DNA from: Aromatoleum tolulyticum
Lineage (GTDB): Bacteria; Pseudomonadota; Gammaproteobacteria; Burkholderiales; Rhodocyclaceae
NCBI RefSeq assembly: GCF_900156155.1
Contig: NZ_FTMD01000007.1
Span: forward strand, 202,952 to 266,951
DNA length: 64,000 nucleotides
Direction of reading: 5' to 3'
Shown here piece after piece: positions 37,908-47,082 of the stretch. Below the pieces are notes generated by a model that did not search any database, was not told the origin of the DNA, and saw only the letters and a program-made list of their open reading frames with translations. Made by a program: the position numbers and the translations under genes. Within the stretch, counting starts at the first letter, position 1; every line of letters begins with the position of its first letter.

Positions 37908-40079
37908 ATGCCCATCGTCCGCGTCGCGCTGCCCGTCCCGCTGCCGCAACTCTTTGATTATTCATCGCAAGATGCATGCGGTGAGGATGTCGGCCGGTGC
38001 GTGCGGGTGCCCTTCGGGCGGGGCGAGAAGAGCGGCGTGATCGTCGCGCTGCCCGCCGAATCGGACGTCGACCCCGCGCGCCTCAAAGCGGTGCGCCACA
38101 TCCAGCGCGAGGTCGCGCCGCTTCCGCGCGATTGGCTGGAGCTCGTCGCCTTCGTCGCGCGCTACTACCACGCACCGCTCGGCGAGGTGATCGCGCTCGC
38201 GCTGCCACCCGGGCTGCGCCGCGCCGACGCGGTGAGCGACCGCGAGAGCGACCCGCTGCTGGACCTGAGCGTGGACGGCCACGCAGCGCTGGCGGAGGCG
38301 CGCCGCGCGAGCCGGGCGCTGGCGCTGCTCGGCGAACTGCGCGCGGCCGGCGTAATCCGGCGCAGTGCGGCACGCGAGCTGCCGGCGGGCGCGGCGTTGG
38401 GCGACGCGATGAAGCGCGGCTGGATCGTCGCGGTGCGCGGCGCCGATCCGGCGATGCCGGCGGCGAACCGGCCCGAGCTCACCGACGAGCAGCGCGCCGC
38501 AGTCGAGGCGGTTTCGGCAGGCCCGGAAGGCTTTGCGCCCTGGCTGCTGCAGGGCGTCACCGGCAGCGGCAAGACCGAGGTGTACCTGCGTCTGGCCGAG
38601 CGTGCGCTCGCGGCCGGCCGGCAGGTGCTGATGCTGGTGCCCGAGATCGCGCTCACGCCGCAGCTCGAATCGCGCGTCGCGAACCGCTTCCCCGCCGCCT
38701 GCGTCGTCAGCCTGCACTCCGCGCTCGCCGAAGGGGCGCGCTCGCGCGGCTTCGTGCAGGCGCTCGAAGGCCGCGCCGACATCGTCCTCGGCACGCGCCT
38801 GTCGGTGTTCGCGCCGCTGCCGCGCCTGGGGCTGATCCTCGTCGACGAGGAGCACGACGCGTCCTACAAGCAGCAGGAGGGCGTGCGCTACTCGGCGCGC
38901 GACGTCGCGGTGTGGCGCGCGCACCAGCGCAAGGTGCCGGTGGTGCTCGGTTCGGCGACGCCCTCGCTGGAGAGCTGGCAGCACGCGCGGCTCGCGCGCT
39001 ACCGCAGCCTGCGCCTCGACGCGCGCGCGCTGGCGAGCACGCTGCCGACGGTGCGGCGCATCGACGCGCGCCGCCTGAAGCTCGACGAAGGCCTCAGCCC
39101 GCAGCTCAAGACCGCGATCGGCGAGCGCCTTGCGCGCGGCGAGCAGAGCCTGGTGTTCCTCAACCGCCGCGGCTACGCGCCGGTGCTGTCCTGCCCCGCC
39201 TGCGGCTGGGTGAGCCAGTGCCCGCACTGTTCGGCCAACCTCGTCGTGCATCTCGCGGACCGGCGCCTGCGCTGCCACCACTGCGGCTGCGATACCGAGG
39301 TGCCGCACCACTGCCCGGTGTGCAGCAACCAGGACATCCAGCCCTTCGGCCGCGGCACGCAGCGCGTCGAGGCGCGCCTGGTGGAGCTCTTCCCGGAAGC
39401 GCGGGTGTTGCGCGTCGACCGCGATTCGGCGCGCACGCGCAACCAGTGGGAAAGCCTGCTCGCGCAGATCGCCAGCGGCGAGGCCGACATCCTCGTCGGC
39501 ACGCAGATGATGGCCAAGGGCCACGACTTCCCGCAGCTCACGCTGGTCGGCGTGATCGGCGCCGACGCGTCGCTGCATGCGGCGGACTTCCGCGCGCCGG
39601 AGCGCCTGTTCCAGCAGCTGATGCAGGTCGGCGGCCGCGCGGGCCGTGCGCACCTGCCGGGCGAAGTGCTGATCCAGACCGAGTACCCCGACCATCCGCT
39701 GTACCGCTGCCTCGTCAAGCACGACTTCGACGCCTTCGCCGCGAGCGCGCTCGACGAGCGCCGCGCGGCCGGATTCCCGCCCTTCACCTTCCAGGCGATG
39801 CTGCGCGCCGACGCGCCGATGCTCGACGACGCGATGCAGTTCCTCGCCCACGCGCGCCGCCTCGCGCAGGAGATGGCGCCCGCCGGCGTGAGGGTGTTCG
39901 ATGCGGTGCCGATGCGCCTGACGCGGCTCGCGCGGCGCGAGCGCGCGCAACTGCTCGTCGAGGCCGACGAGCGGGCGCCGTTGCAGGGCTTTATCGGAGC
40001 CTGGATCGAAGTGCTGCGCGCGCAGCGCACGCCGCGCGATCTGCGCTGGCAGCTGGACGTGGATCCGCTGGAAGTCTGA
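37908..40079 (+). CDS. priA: primosomal replication restart helicase PriA
   Basis: 723 residues, superfamily 2 helicase. N-terminal 3'-DNA-binding domain (VALPVPLPQLFDYS), Walker A GVTGSGKTEVYLRLAE, DEEH box LILVDEEHDASYKQQEG, GSATPSLES, and the zinc-binding insertion with eight Cys (CPACGWVSQCPHCSANL and CHHCGCDTEVPHHCPVC). It reloads the replisome at stalled forks. The ATG at 37908 gives the family N-terminus. The upstream gap holds DnaA boxes; an R4 repeat follows the stop. Confidence 0.95.
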   Translation: MPIVRVALPVPLPQLFDYSSQDACGEDVGRCVRVPFGRGEKSGVIVALPAESDVDPARLKAVRHIQREVAPLPRDWLELVAFVARYYHAPLGEVIALALPPGLRRADAVSDRESDPLLDLSVDGHAALAEARRASRALALLGELRAAGVIRRSAARELPAGAALGDAMKRGWIVAVRGADPAMPAANRPELTDEQRAAVEAVSAGPEGFAPWLLQGVTGSGKTEVYLRLAERALAAGRQVLMLVPEIALTPQLESRVANRFPAACVVSLHSALAEGARSRGFVQALEGRADIVLGTRLSVFAPLPRLGLILVDEEHDASYKQQEGVRYSARDVAVWRAHQRKVPVVLGSATPSLESWQHARLARYRSLRLDARALASTLPTVRRIDARRLKLDEGLSPQLKTAIGERLARGEQSLVFLNRRGYAPVLSCPACGWVSQCPHCSANLVVHLADRRLRCHHCGCDTEVPHHCPVCSNQDIQPFGRGTQRVEARLVELFPEARVLRVDRDSARTRNQWESLLAQIASGEADILVGTQMMAKGHDFPQLTLVGVIGADASLHAADFRAPERLFQQLMQVGGRAGRAHLPGEVLIQTEYPDHPLYRCLVKHDFDAFAASALDERRAAGFPPFTFQAMLRADAPMLDDAMQFLAHARRLAQEMAPAGVRVFDAVPMRLTRLARRERAQLLVEADERAPLQGFIGAWIEVLRAQRTPRDLRWQLDVDPLEV

Positions 40080-40090
40080 GGCTCGTGTTC

Positions 40091-40184
40091 CTCCCCCTTC
40101 AAGGGGGAGGTTAGGAGGGGGATGGGTTCCGGCGATGTTGGTTTAACCCATCCCACCCCAACCCTCCCCTTGAACGGGAGGGGG
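40091..40184. repeat. R4 repeat, copy a (after priA)
   Basis: About 94 bases. Left hairpin CTCCCCCTTCAAGGGGGAGG then GAGGGGGATGGGTT, and an inverted right half AACCCATCCCACCCC and CCCTCCCCTTGAACGGGAGG. Copy b is at 53541. It may act as a terminator for priA. Confidence 0.75.
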
Positions 40185-40484
40185 TGACCGTCCGGGCTCG
40201 CCTGCTGCGTTATCCCCCTGGCGATGGTCAATCAAGGGCCTTAGCGCTAACGTGGCAACGCTGCTTCCACGGTTCCGAAAGTAGTCCGACCGCGCTGGAA
40301 AGCTAGTTTCCACCTCTGCGCCGCCGTCGGGCTCCCTCTTTCCGGGTGAACGTCCCCACTCCCGTCAATCCCCTGATCCGTAACGGAAAACCGGTAGCCC
40401 GAAACTGGGCACGCTTCTTGTGTTTCTCCCCGCGTACGACGCGCACGCGTGATGCCGTCGATGGACAAGAACGGGGGGGAGTGC
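40185..40484. promoter_or_regulatory. hydrogenase operon upstream region with a candidate sigma-54 promoter at 40407-40422
   Basis: GGGCACGCTTCTTGTG fits the sigma-54 pattern with GG and TTG at the right spacing; the first base (G for T) and the -12 C (T here) deviate. It is 62 bases before the hybO ATG. Because the locus encodes HoxA, a GAFTGA-containing sigma-54 activator, a promoter of this class is expected. The rest of the gap shows nothing I can name. Confidence 0.5.
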
Positions 40485-41681
40485 ATGCACCACGAATTGA
40501 AGGAACTGGCCGAAGCCTGGGCGGCGCGGCCGGTCGAGGAGCGCCTGGGGATGAGCCGGCGCGGCTTCATGCAGTTCTGCGCGACGCTGGCGACGACGCT
40601 GGGCCTACCGGCCGGCGCGGAAGCCGCCGTGCAGACCGCGATCGAGCAGAAGCGCCGCCCCTCGGTGATCTGGCTGCACTTCCAGGAATGCACCGGCTGT
40701 ACCGAGTCGATGCTGCGCGCGGAGCACCCGACGATCGAGAAGCTGATCCTCGACATCATCTCGCTCGACTACCACGAGACGCTCTTCGCCGCTGCCGGCC
40801 ACCAGGTCGAGGCCGCGCGCAAGCAGGCGATGGCCGACGACAAGGGCAAGTACATCCTGGTGATCGAGGGCGCGATCCCGACCAGGGACGACGGCATCTA
40901 CTGCAAGGTCGGCGGCCAGACCGCGATCGAACTGACCAAGGAATGCGCGGCCGACGCCGCGGCGGTGATCGCGATCGGCTCCTGTGCGAGCTGGGGCGGC
41001 ATGCCTTCGACCGGGCCGAACCCGACCGGCGCGACGGGTGTCGCGGAGGTGCTCGGCAAGCCGGTCGTGACGATCCCCGGCTGCCCGCCCAACCCGTACA
41101 ACTTCCTCGCCACCGTCGTGCATTTCCTGAGCTTCGGCGCATTGCCCGAGGTCGATCACCTGGGCCGCCCGAAGTTCGCGTATTCGCGCCTGATCCACGA
41201 GAACTGCGAGCGCCGCGCGCACTTCGACGCCGGCCGCTTCGCGATGGAGTTCGGCGACGAGGGGCACCGCAAGGGCTACTGCCTGTACAAGCTGGGCTGC
41301 AAGGGGCCGGAGACCTACGCGAACTGCCCGACGGTGCTGTTCGGCGACGCCGGTGCGGGCACCTGGCCGGTGGGCTGCGGCCACCCGTGTATCGGCTGTA
41401 CCGAGCAGGGCGTGGGTTTCGAGAAGCCGATCCACATGCTCGCCAAGGTGAAGAACGTCGAGCCGCCGGCGAGCTACCCCTCGGTCGGCGAGGCGCAGGG
41501 CAAGGGCGCGTCGCTCGGTTCTGCCGCGGTGCTGGCAGCCGTCACCGGTGCGGCGGCCGGGGCGGGCGCGATGTTCGCGAAGAACCTCGGCAAGTCGCAC
41601 GCCGAGCAGGAAGCCGCGAAACGGAAAGATGAGGGCAGGCAGGACGGCAAGGCGGACAACCAGAGCGTCGGGCGGGAGTGA
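40485..41681 (+). CDS. hybO: periplasmic uptake [NiFe] hydrogenase small subunit (HybO type)
   Basis: About 398 residues. A twin-arginine signal (MSRRGFMQFCATLATTLGLP) is followed by the iron-sulfur module: ECTGCTES (proximal cluster Cys), GSCASWGG, PGCPPNPYNF, LYKLGCKGPETYANCP and GCGHPCIGCTEQGVGF. A C-terminal hydrophobic helix (AVLAAVTGAAAGAGAMFA) anchors it in the membrane. It passes electrons from H2 out of the large subunit. The extra Cys residues of oxygen-tolerant enzymes (CTCC and WGC) are absent. The ATG at 40485 follows a GGGGGGAG ribosome site; in-frame starts at 40449, 40452 and 40461 are alternatives. Confidence 0.92.
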   Translation: MHHELKELAEAWAARPVEERLGMSRRGFMQFCATLATTLGLPAGAEAAVQTAIEQKRRPSVIWLHFQECTGCTESMLRAEHPTIEKLILDIISLDYHETLFAAAGHQVEAARKQAMADDKGKYILVIEGAIPTRDDGIYCKVGGQTAIELTKECAADAAAVIAIGSCASWGGMPSTGPNPTGATGVAEVLGKPVVTIPGCPPNPYNFLATVVHFLSFGALPEVDHLGRPKFAYSRLIHENCERRAHFDAGRFAMEFGDEGHRKGYCLYKLGCKGPETYANCPTVLFGDAGAGTWPVGCGHPCIGCTEQGVGFEKPIHMLAKVKNVEPPASYPSVGEAQGKGASLGSAAVLAAVTGAAAGAGAMFAKNLGKSHAEQEAAKRKDEGRQDGKADNQSVGRE

Positions 41682-41683
41682 CG

Positions 41684-42688
41684 ATGAACACCCGACGCGA
41701 CTTCCTCAAATGCGCGCTCGCGGGCGGCGCGGCGGTGGCGACCGCCGGCGCGGGTCCCGCGCAGGCGCGCGGCAATGCCGAAATCTCGCCCGACGCGGTC
41801 GGCCTGCTGTTCGATTCCACCTTGTGTATCGGCTGCAAGGCCTGTGTTGCCGCGTGCAAGGCGGCGAATGACCTGCCCGTCGACATCAACACGACGCCGG
41901 ATTCGCCGTGGGACGTGCCGCTCGACACGACCGCGCGCACCTTCAACGTGATCAAGGTGTACAAGGACGGCAAGGCGACGCTGAAGGACGCCGAACAGGG
42001 CGGCTACTCTTTCATGAAGAGCTCCTGCCTGCACTGCGTCGATCCGAGCTGCGTGTCGGCCTGTCCGGTATCCGCGATGAAGAAGGACCCGGTGACCGGC
42101 ATCGTCGGCTACGACAAGGACGCCTGCATCGGCTGCCGCTACTGCGTCGCGGCCTGCCCGTTCGGCATCCCGAAGTACGACTACGACTCGCCGACCGGCG
42201 CGATCGGCAAGTGCCAGCTGTGCCGTCATCGCATGCAGGACGGCCACTACGCGGCCTGCGCCGAGGTGTGCCCGACCGGCGCGACGCTGTACGGCAAGGT
42301 CTCCGACCTGAAGGCCGAGGCGCAGCGCCGCCTCGCGCTGAAGGCGGGCGACACGACGGCGTTCCCGCGCGGCAACCTCACGGCCGGCGACCAGCCGTCG
42401 TGGGAGGGCGTCGTGCCGGCCTACGTGCAGCACGTGTATGGCGAAAAGGAAGTCGGCGGCACGCAGATGATCAAGCTCGCCGCGGTGCCTTTCGACAAGC
42501 TGGGCCACAAACCGCTGCCCGAGCGTTCGTTCTCGTCGAAGTCCGAGACGATGCAGCACACCCTGTACGGCGGGCTCGCGCTGCCGGTGGTCGCGCTCGG
42601 GGTGATGACCTTCCTCGCCAAGCGCAACATGCCGAAGGACGACGGGACGGAAGGCACACACACTGACCAGCAGGAGGGCGGCCGATGA
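41684..42688 (+). CDS. hybA: hydrogenase iron-sulfur electron-transfer protein HybA
   Basis: 334 residues. A Tat signal (MNTRRDFLKCALAGGAAVA) precedes a four-cluster ferredoxin domain with Cys motifs CIGCKACVAACKAAND, CLHCVDPSCVSACPVSAM, CIGCRYCVAACPFGIPKY and CQLCRHRMQDGHYAACAEVCP. Near the C-terminus a hydrophobic helix (GGLALPVVALGVMTFLA) anchors it. It carries electrons from HybO to HybB on the periplasmic side. An ATG three codons into the open frame is preferred to the GTG at 41678. The stop overlaps the hybB ATG. Confidence 0.93.
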   Translation: MNTRRDFLKCALAGGAAVATAGAGPAQARGNAEISPDAVGLLFDSTLCIGCKACVAACKAANDLPVDINTTPDSPWDVPLDTTARTFNVIKVYKDGKATLKDAEQGGYSFMKSSCLHCVDPSCVSACPVSAMKKDPVTGIVGYDKDACIGCRYCVAACPFGIPKYDYDSPTGAIGKCQLCRHRMQDGHYAACAEVCPTGATLYGKVSDLKAEAQRRLALKAGDTTAFPRGNLTAGDQPSWEGVVPAYVQHVYGEKEVGGTQMIKLAAVPFDKLGHKPLPERSFSSKSETMQHTLYGGLALPVVALGVMTFLAKRNMPKDDGTEGTHTDQQEGGR

Positions 42689-43854
42689 GCGCTCATGTCC
42701 ATGCCGCGCCGGCGCCCGTCGGCGGGCGGCTCCTCAACGCCGTGAGCTTCGTCTGCGGCGTGCTGATCCTCGCGGCCTTCGCGATCCTCGCGCTGCGCTT
42801 CTGGGGCGGCCTCGGCGCCGTCACGAACCTCAACGACGGCTACCCGTGGGGCATCTGGGTGGTCGGCGACGTCGTGATCGGCTCGGCCTTCGCGTGCGGC
42901 GGCTTCTCGGTCGCGATGCTGGTGTACATCTTCAACAAGGGCGAATACCACCCGCTGGTACGCCCGGCGCTGCTCGCGAGCCTGTTCGGTTACTCGCTGG
43001 CGGGCGCGGGCGTGATCTTCGACCTCGGCCGCTACTGGAACTTCTGGCACATCCTGTGGCCGGGTTACGCATCGCCGAACTCGGTGATGTTCGAGGTCGC
43101 GGCGTGCATCTCGCTCTACATCCTCGTGATGTGGCTGGAGTTCTCGCCGACCTTCTTCGAGAAGTTCGGCTGGACGAACGCCCAGCGCAAGGTCGGGCGC
43201 GCGATGTTCTTCCTGGTGGGCCTCGGCACGGTGCTGCCGATGATGCACCAGAGCTCGCTCGGCTCGATGCTGATCGTGTTCGGCACCCAGCTTCATCCGC
43301 TGTGGCAGACGATGGCCCTGCCGGCGATCTACCTGATCTCGGCGATCACCATCGGCTACGCGGTGGTGCTGTTCGAGTCCTGCGTCGCCGCGGCCGGCTA
43401 CCGGCGCTCGATCGAGCTGCACCTGCTGACGCCGCTGGCCAAGGTGATGCTCGGGATGCTGGGCCTGTATCTCGCGCTCCGCTTCGGCGACCTGATCGTG
43501 CGCGGGGCCATCGCGACCGCCTTCGAGCCGACGCTGCAGGCCTTCATGTTCTGGCTCGAGAGCATCGCCTTCGTGCTGCCGCTGTGGATCCTGGGCACGC
43601 CCGCGAAGCGCGCGAACCCGGCGAACCTCTTCGTCGGCGGCGCCGTGCTGATGATCGCCGGCATCCTGCTGCGCGTGAATTCCTATCTGGTCGGCTACCA
43701 GACCGGCGACGGCTGGTCCTACTTCCCGTCGATCCCCGAAATGCTGGTCACCTTCGGCATGTTCGCGATCGAAGTGCTGGCCTACATCGTCATTACCCGC
43801 CGCTTCCCGGTGCTGCCGCGCGAGGATCACGCGCCGGCCGGGCAGGCGGCCTGA
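42685..43854 (+). CDS. hybB: hydrogenase membrane quinone-reducing subunit HybB (NrfD/PsrC family)
   Basis: 389 residues, ten hydrophobic segments, NrfD/PsrC type without heme-binding His pattern. Landmarks: DGYPWGIWVVGDVVIGSAFACGG and HILWPGYASPNSVMFEVA. It takes electrons from HybA and reduces quinone; in Escherichia coli the homologous Hyb enzyme can also work in reverse. It starts in an ATGA overlap with hybA and is followed by the catalytic subunit after 23 bases. Confidence 0.92.
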   Translation: MSAHVHAAPAPVGGRLLNAVSFVCGVLILAAFAILALRFWGGLGAVTNLNDGYPWGIWVVGDVVIGSAFACGGFSVAMLVYIFNKGEYHPLVRPALLASLFGYSLAGAGVIFDLGRYWNFWHILWPGYASPNSVMFEVAACISLYILVMWLEFSPTFFEKFGWTNAQRKVGRAMFFLVGLGTVLPMMHQSSLGSMLIVFGTQLHPLWQTMALPAIYLISAITIGYAVVLFESCVAAAGYRRSIELHLLTPLAKVMLGMLGLYLALRFGDLIVRGAIATAFEPTLQAFMFWLESIAFVLPLWILGTPAKRANPANLFVGGAVLMIAGILLRVNSYLVGYQTGDGWSYFPSIPEMLVTFGMFAIEVLAYIVITRRFPVLPREDHAPAGQAA

Positions 43855-43877
43855 GAATTTCCGAGGAGACTTTTCCC

Positions 43878-45590
43878 ATGAGCCAACGCATCACCATCGA
43901 CCCGGTCACCCGGATTGAAGGCCACCTCCGGATCGACGTCGAGGTCGACGGCGGCAAGGTCACCAAGGCCTGGTCCTCGGGCACCATGTGGCGCGGCGTC
44001 GAGAACATCCTGATCGGCCGCGACCCGCGCGACGCGTGGGCGATCACGCAGCGCATCTGCGGCGTGTGCACGACCGTGCATGCGATCTGCTCGGTGCGCG
44101 CGGTCGAGAACGCGCTGAAGCTGGACATCCCGGTGAACGCCCAGCTGATCCGCAACATGATCATCCTCGCGCACGCGGTGCATGACCAGATCGTGCATTT
44201 CTACCACCTGTCGGCGCTCGACTGGGTGGACGTCGTGTCGGCGCTGAAGGCCGACCCGGACAAGGCCGCGGCGCTCGGCGAGAGCCTGTCGACGTGGTCG
44301 GGCAACAGCAAGCACGAGATGCGCAAGGTCAAGGAGAAGCTCGCGAGCTACGTCGCCAGCGGCCAGCTCGGCATCTTCACCAACGGCTACTGGGGCCACC
44401 CGGCGATGAAGCTGCCGCCCGAAGTGAACCTGCTGGCGGTCGCGCACTACCTGCAGGCGCTGGAGATCCAGCGCTACGCGAACAAGATCGTGTCCATCCT
44501 CGGTTCGAAGACGCCGCACATCCAGAACGTCGCGGTCGGCGGCGTCGCCAACCCGCTGTCGACGAACTCGCAGTCGGTGCTGACGGTCGAGCGCCTGATG
44601 GCGATCCAGGAGTGGATGACCAAGCTCGACGACTTCGTGAAGAACGTCTACATGGTGGATGTCGCCGCGATCGGCGCCTTCTACCCGGAATGGACGCAGG
44701 TCGGCCGCGGCGTCGTCAATTACCTCGCGGCGCCGGACATCCCGCTCGACGCGGCCGGCACGCAGTTCGCGATCCCCGGCGGCTACATACCGAACGGCGA
44801 TCTCTCCCAGTTCAAGCCGATCACGGCCTTCGGCGACAAGTTCTTCGAGGACGGCGTGTCGGAGGCGATCAAGCACTCGTGGTACGAGTACGGCGCGGGC
44901 GACGCGGCGACGCTGCATCCCTACAAGGGCGAGACGACGCCGAAATACACCGACTTCCAGGACGACGGCAAGTACTCGTGGCTCAAGTCGCCGACCTTCC
45001 TCGGCAAGCCGGCGCAGGTCGGACCGCTCGCGCGCGTGCTGTGCGGTCTTGCCGCCAAGCACGAAGGCATCACCAAGTACGCGACCGGGATGCTGGACAC
45101 GGTGTCCTCGCTGGCGAAGACCAAGGTCGGGCTGGACGCGATGCACTCGACCATCGGCCGTCACGCCTCGCGCGCGATCATGTGCGGGGTCGAGACCGAC
45201 ACGCTGAAGGGCCAGTGGCAGATGCTCATCGACAACATGGCCAAGGGCGACCTCGACACCTTCAACGCGCCGGTCTTCCCCAAGGGGGAGATCCACGGTG
45301 TCGGCTTCCACGAGGCGCCGCGCGGCATCCTGTCGCACTGGGTCGTGATCGAGAACCAGAAGATCAAGAACTACCAGTGCGTCGTGCCCTCGACGTGGAA
45401 CGCCGCGCCGAAGAACGAGAAGGACGAGATGGCGCCGTACGAGGCCTGCCTGCTCGGCAACCCGGTCGCCGACGCCGAGAAACCGCTGGAAGTGCTGCGC
45501 ACGATCCACTCCTTCGACCCCTGCCTGGCGTGCGCGGTGCATATCCTCGATACCGAAAACACGGAAGTCGTGCGCGTGAAGGCGGCGTGA
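43878..45590 (+). CDS. hybC: uptake [NiFe] hydrogenase large (catalytic) subunit HybC
   Basis: 570 residues, with both nickel-binding pairs: RICGVCTTVHAICSVRAVEN and DPCLACAVH near the C-terminus. After that His there is a 15-residue extension (ILDTENTEVVRVKAA) that must be removed by the HybD protease once nickel is in place. The N-terminus MSQRITIDPVTRIEGHLRID is canonical. It oxidises H2 in the periplasm as a heterodimer with HybO and is exported with it by the Tat route. A GAGGAG ribosome site precedes the ATG. Confidence 0.95.
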   Translation: MSQRITIDPVTRIEGHLRIDVEVDGGKVTKAWSSGTMWRGVENILIGRDPRDAWAITQRICGVCTTVHAICSVRAVENALKLDIPVNAQLIRNMIILAHAVHDQIVHFYHLSALDWVDVVSALKADPDKAAALGESLSTWSGNSKHEMRKVKEKLASYVASGQLGIFTNGYWGHPAMKLPPEVNLLAVAHYLQALEIQRYANKIVSILGSKTPHIQNVAVGGVANPLSTNSQSVLTVERLMAIQEWMTKLDDFVKNVYMVDVAAIGAFYPEWTQVGRGVVNYLAAPDIPLDAAGTQFAIPGGYIPNGDLSQFKPITAFGDKFFEDGVSEAIKHSWYEYGAGDAATLHPYKGETTPKYTDFQDDGKYSWLKSPTFLGKPAQVGPLARVLCGLAAKHEGITKYATGMLDTVSSLAKTKVGLDAMHSTIGRHASRAIMCGVETDTLKGQWQMLIDNMAKGDLDTFNAPVFPKGEIHGVGFHEAPRGILSHWVVIENQKIKNYQCVVPSTWNAAPKNEKDEMAPYEACLLGNPVADAEKPLEVLRTIHSFDPCLACAVHILDTENTEVVRVKAA

Positions 45591-46090
45591 TGGCCTCGAC
45601 CGAGATCCGCCGCGCGGTCCTGCTGGGCGTCGGCAACATCCTGCTCACCGACGAAGGCGTCGGCGTGCGGCTGGTCGAACAACTGCAGGCCGAGTACGAC
45701 ATCCCCGCGGCGCTGACGGTGCTCGACGGCGGTACCGCGGCGATGGAGCTGCTGGAAGACCTCGAGAACCTCGACCTGCTGGTGATCGCGGACTGCGTGC
45801 GCGTGGGCAAGCCGCCCGCAAGCGTCGTCGTGCTGAAGGACGACGAGGTGCCGGCCTTCTTCCGTGCGCGCATCTCGCCGCATCAGGTCGGGCTGTCGGA
45901 CGTGCTCGCGACGCTCGAGATCACCGAACGCGCGCCGCGCCACGTCGTCGTCGTCGGCGTGCAGCCTTTCGACATCTCGACCTGCATGGAGCAGAGCGCG
46001 CCGGTGCGTGCGGCGATGCCGCAGGCGCTGCAGGCGATCCGCGATGCGCTGGCGGAGTATGGCTTGCAGACGCCGGCGAAGGCTGCCTGA
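45590..46090 (+). CDS. hybD: hydrogenase maturation endopeptidase HybD
   Basis: 166 residues, HyaD/HybD/HupD family: VLLGVGNILLTDEGVGVRLVE with the nickel-sensing Glu/Asp, VLDGGTAAMELLEDL with the second Asp, and HQVGLSDVLATLEI with the conserved His. It cuts the 15-residue tail of HybC after nickel insertion. The ATG shares its A with the hybC stop codon. Confidence 0.92.
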   Translation: MASTEIRRAVLLGVGNILLTDEGVGVRLVEQLQAEYDIPAALTVLDGGTAAMELLEDLENLDLLVIADCVRVGKPPASVVVLKDDEVPAFFRARISPHQVGLSDVLATLEITERAPRHVVVVGVQPFDISTCMEQSAPVRAAMPQALQAIRDALAEYGLQTPAKAA

Positions 46091-46091
46091 C

Positions 46092-46376
46092 ATGTGCCTG
46101 TCGGTGCCGATGCAGGTCGAAGCGTGGGTCGGCGACGGCGAGATCGCGTGGGTCGTGCGCGGCGAGCGCCGCGAGCAGGCCAACATGCTGCTCGTCGGCG
46201 CGCAACCGGTCGGCACCTGGGTGCTCGTTGCGCTCGGTTTCGCGAAGGAGGTGCTGGACGAGGAAGGCCTCGCGCTGACCGAAGAGGCGCTGGCGGCGCT
46301 CGCGGCCACGCTCGACGGCGATTACCACCCCGATGCGTGGTTCCGCGACCTGCCTTCGGCGAGGGATGCCGCGTGA
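46092..46376 (+). CDS. HypC-family hydrogenase chaperone (HybG/HupF type)
   Basis: 94 residues, starts MCLSVPMQVEAW with the essential Cys2 of HypC proteins. The C-terminal half is longer than in the canonical HypC encoded at 51012. Position right after hybD suggests a HybG/HupF role as the dedicated chaperone that delivers the Fe(CN)2CO group to HybC. HupF proteins also protect the large subunit in air. The stop overlaps the GTG start of hybE. Confidence 0.85.
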   Translation: MCLSVPMQVEAWVGDGEIAWVVRGERREQANMLLVGAQPVGTWVLVALGFAKEVLDEEGLALTEEALAALAATLDGDYHPDAWFRDLPSARDAA

Positions 46377-46945
46377 GCGAGGTGATCCCCTTCGTCCGCG
46401 TGCCGGCTTTCCGCCCGCCGGAAGCGGAGGTCGCCACCCCGTGGCAGTCCGACCCGAGTACACCGCTGGCGCGCCATTTCCGTCGTGTGCATGAGACGCG
46501 CATGCTCGGGCTGCCCTTCCTCAACGACGCCCTCAACGTCACGGTCGCGGCCTGCGAACGCGTGGACGGCGACTGGCTCGCCGCGCTGGTGACGCCGTGG
46601 AGCATCCAGCTCGCGCTGCTGCCCGGCGGTGGCACCCTGTGGCGCGACACCGCGGCCGGCACCCGCCACACGCTGAGCCTGCCGGTGGGCGATCTCGTCT
46701 TCATCGGCGAGGCCGCCGAGCACGCGTCCGACCTCGTGCCGGCCTTGCTGTACTGCCCGCTGATCGCGCCGCCCGACGGCATCAGCGACACCGCGGCGGC
46801 CTGCGCGATCGCGCGCGAGGCCCTCGCGACGGTGCTCCAACCGCTGCCTGCGACCCCCGACGCGACAGATTCCGGCGATCCCGCGCCGCATCCGCGTACC
46901 CCGCCATCGCCATCCCGTCGCGCCTTCCTGCGCGGCCGTTCCTGA
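46373..46945 (+). CDS. hybE: hydrogenase assembly chaperone HybE (HupJ/HoxT family)
   Basis: 190 residues. The family core is ARHFRRVHETRMLGLPFLNDAL followed by ALVTPWSIQLALLPGGG. HybE-type proteins bind Tat-signal-bearing small subunits and stop export before assembly is complete; the family name is used, the exact role is inferred. The GTG start at 46373 overlaps the previous stop. The C-terminal 35 residues are rich in Pro, Asp and Arg and probably disordered. Confidence 0.8.
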   Translation: MSEVIPFVRVPAFRPPEAEVATPWQSDPSTPLARHFRRVHETRMLGLPFLNDALNVTVAACERVDGDWLAALVTPWSIQLALLPGGGTLWRDTAAGTRHTLSLPVGDLVFIGEAAEHASDLVPALLYCPLIAPPDGISDTAAACAIAREALATVLQPLPATPDATDSGDPAPHPRTPPSPSRRAFLRGRS

Positions 46946-47082
46946 CATGGCCTCGCGGGCCGTGCCGGCAGGCTTTCATGCGCGTGCGACTGCGCCTATC
47001 ATCGTCGCGACCCCGTTTCCGCGCCGCGCAGGCCGGCCGGAACACACTCGTCGTCACGGGTCGGGCGGCGCAAGGAGAAAGC

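Noticed and set aside
37962..39950. 662-codon minus-strand open frame across priA
   Set aside because: Shadow of priA produced by third-position GC bias; Arg/Ala/His-rich and without motifs.
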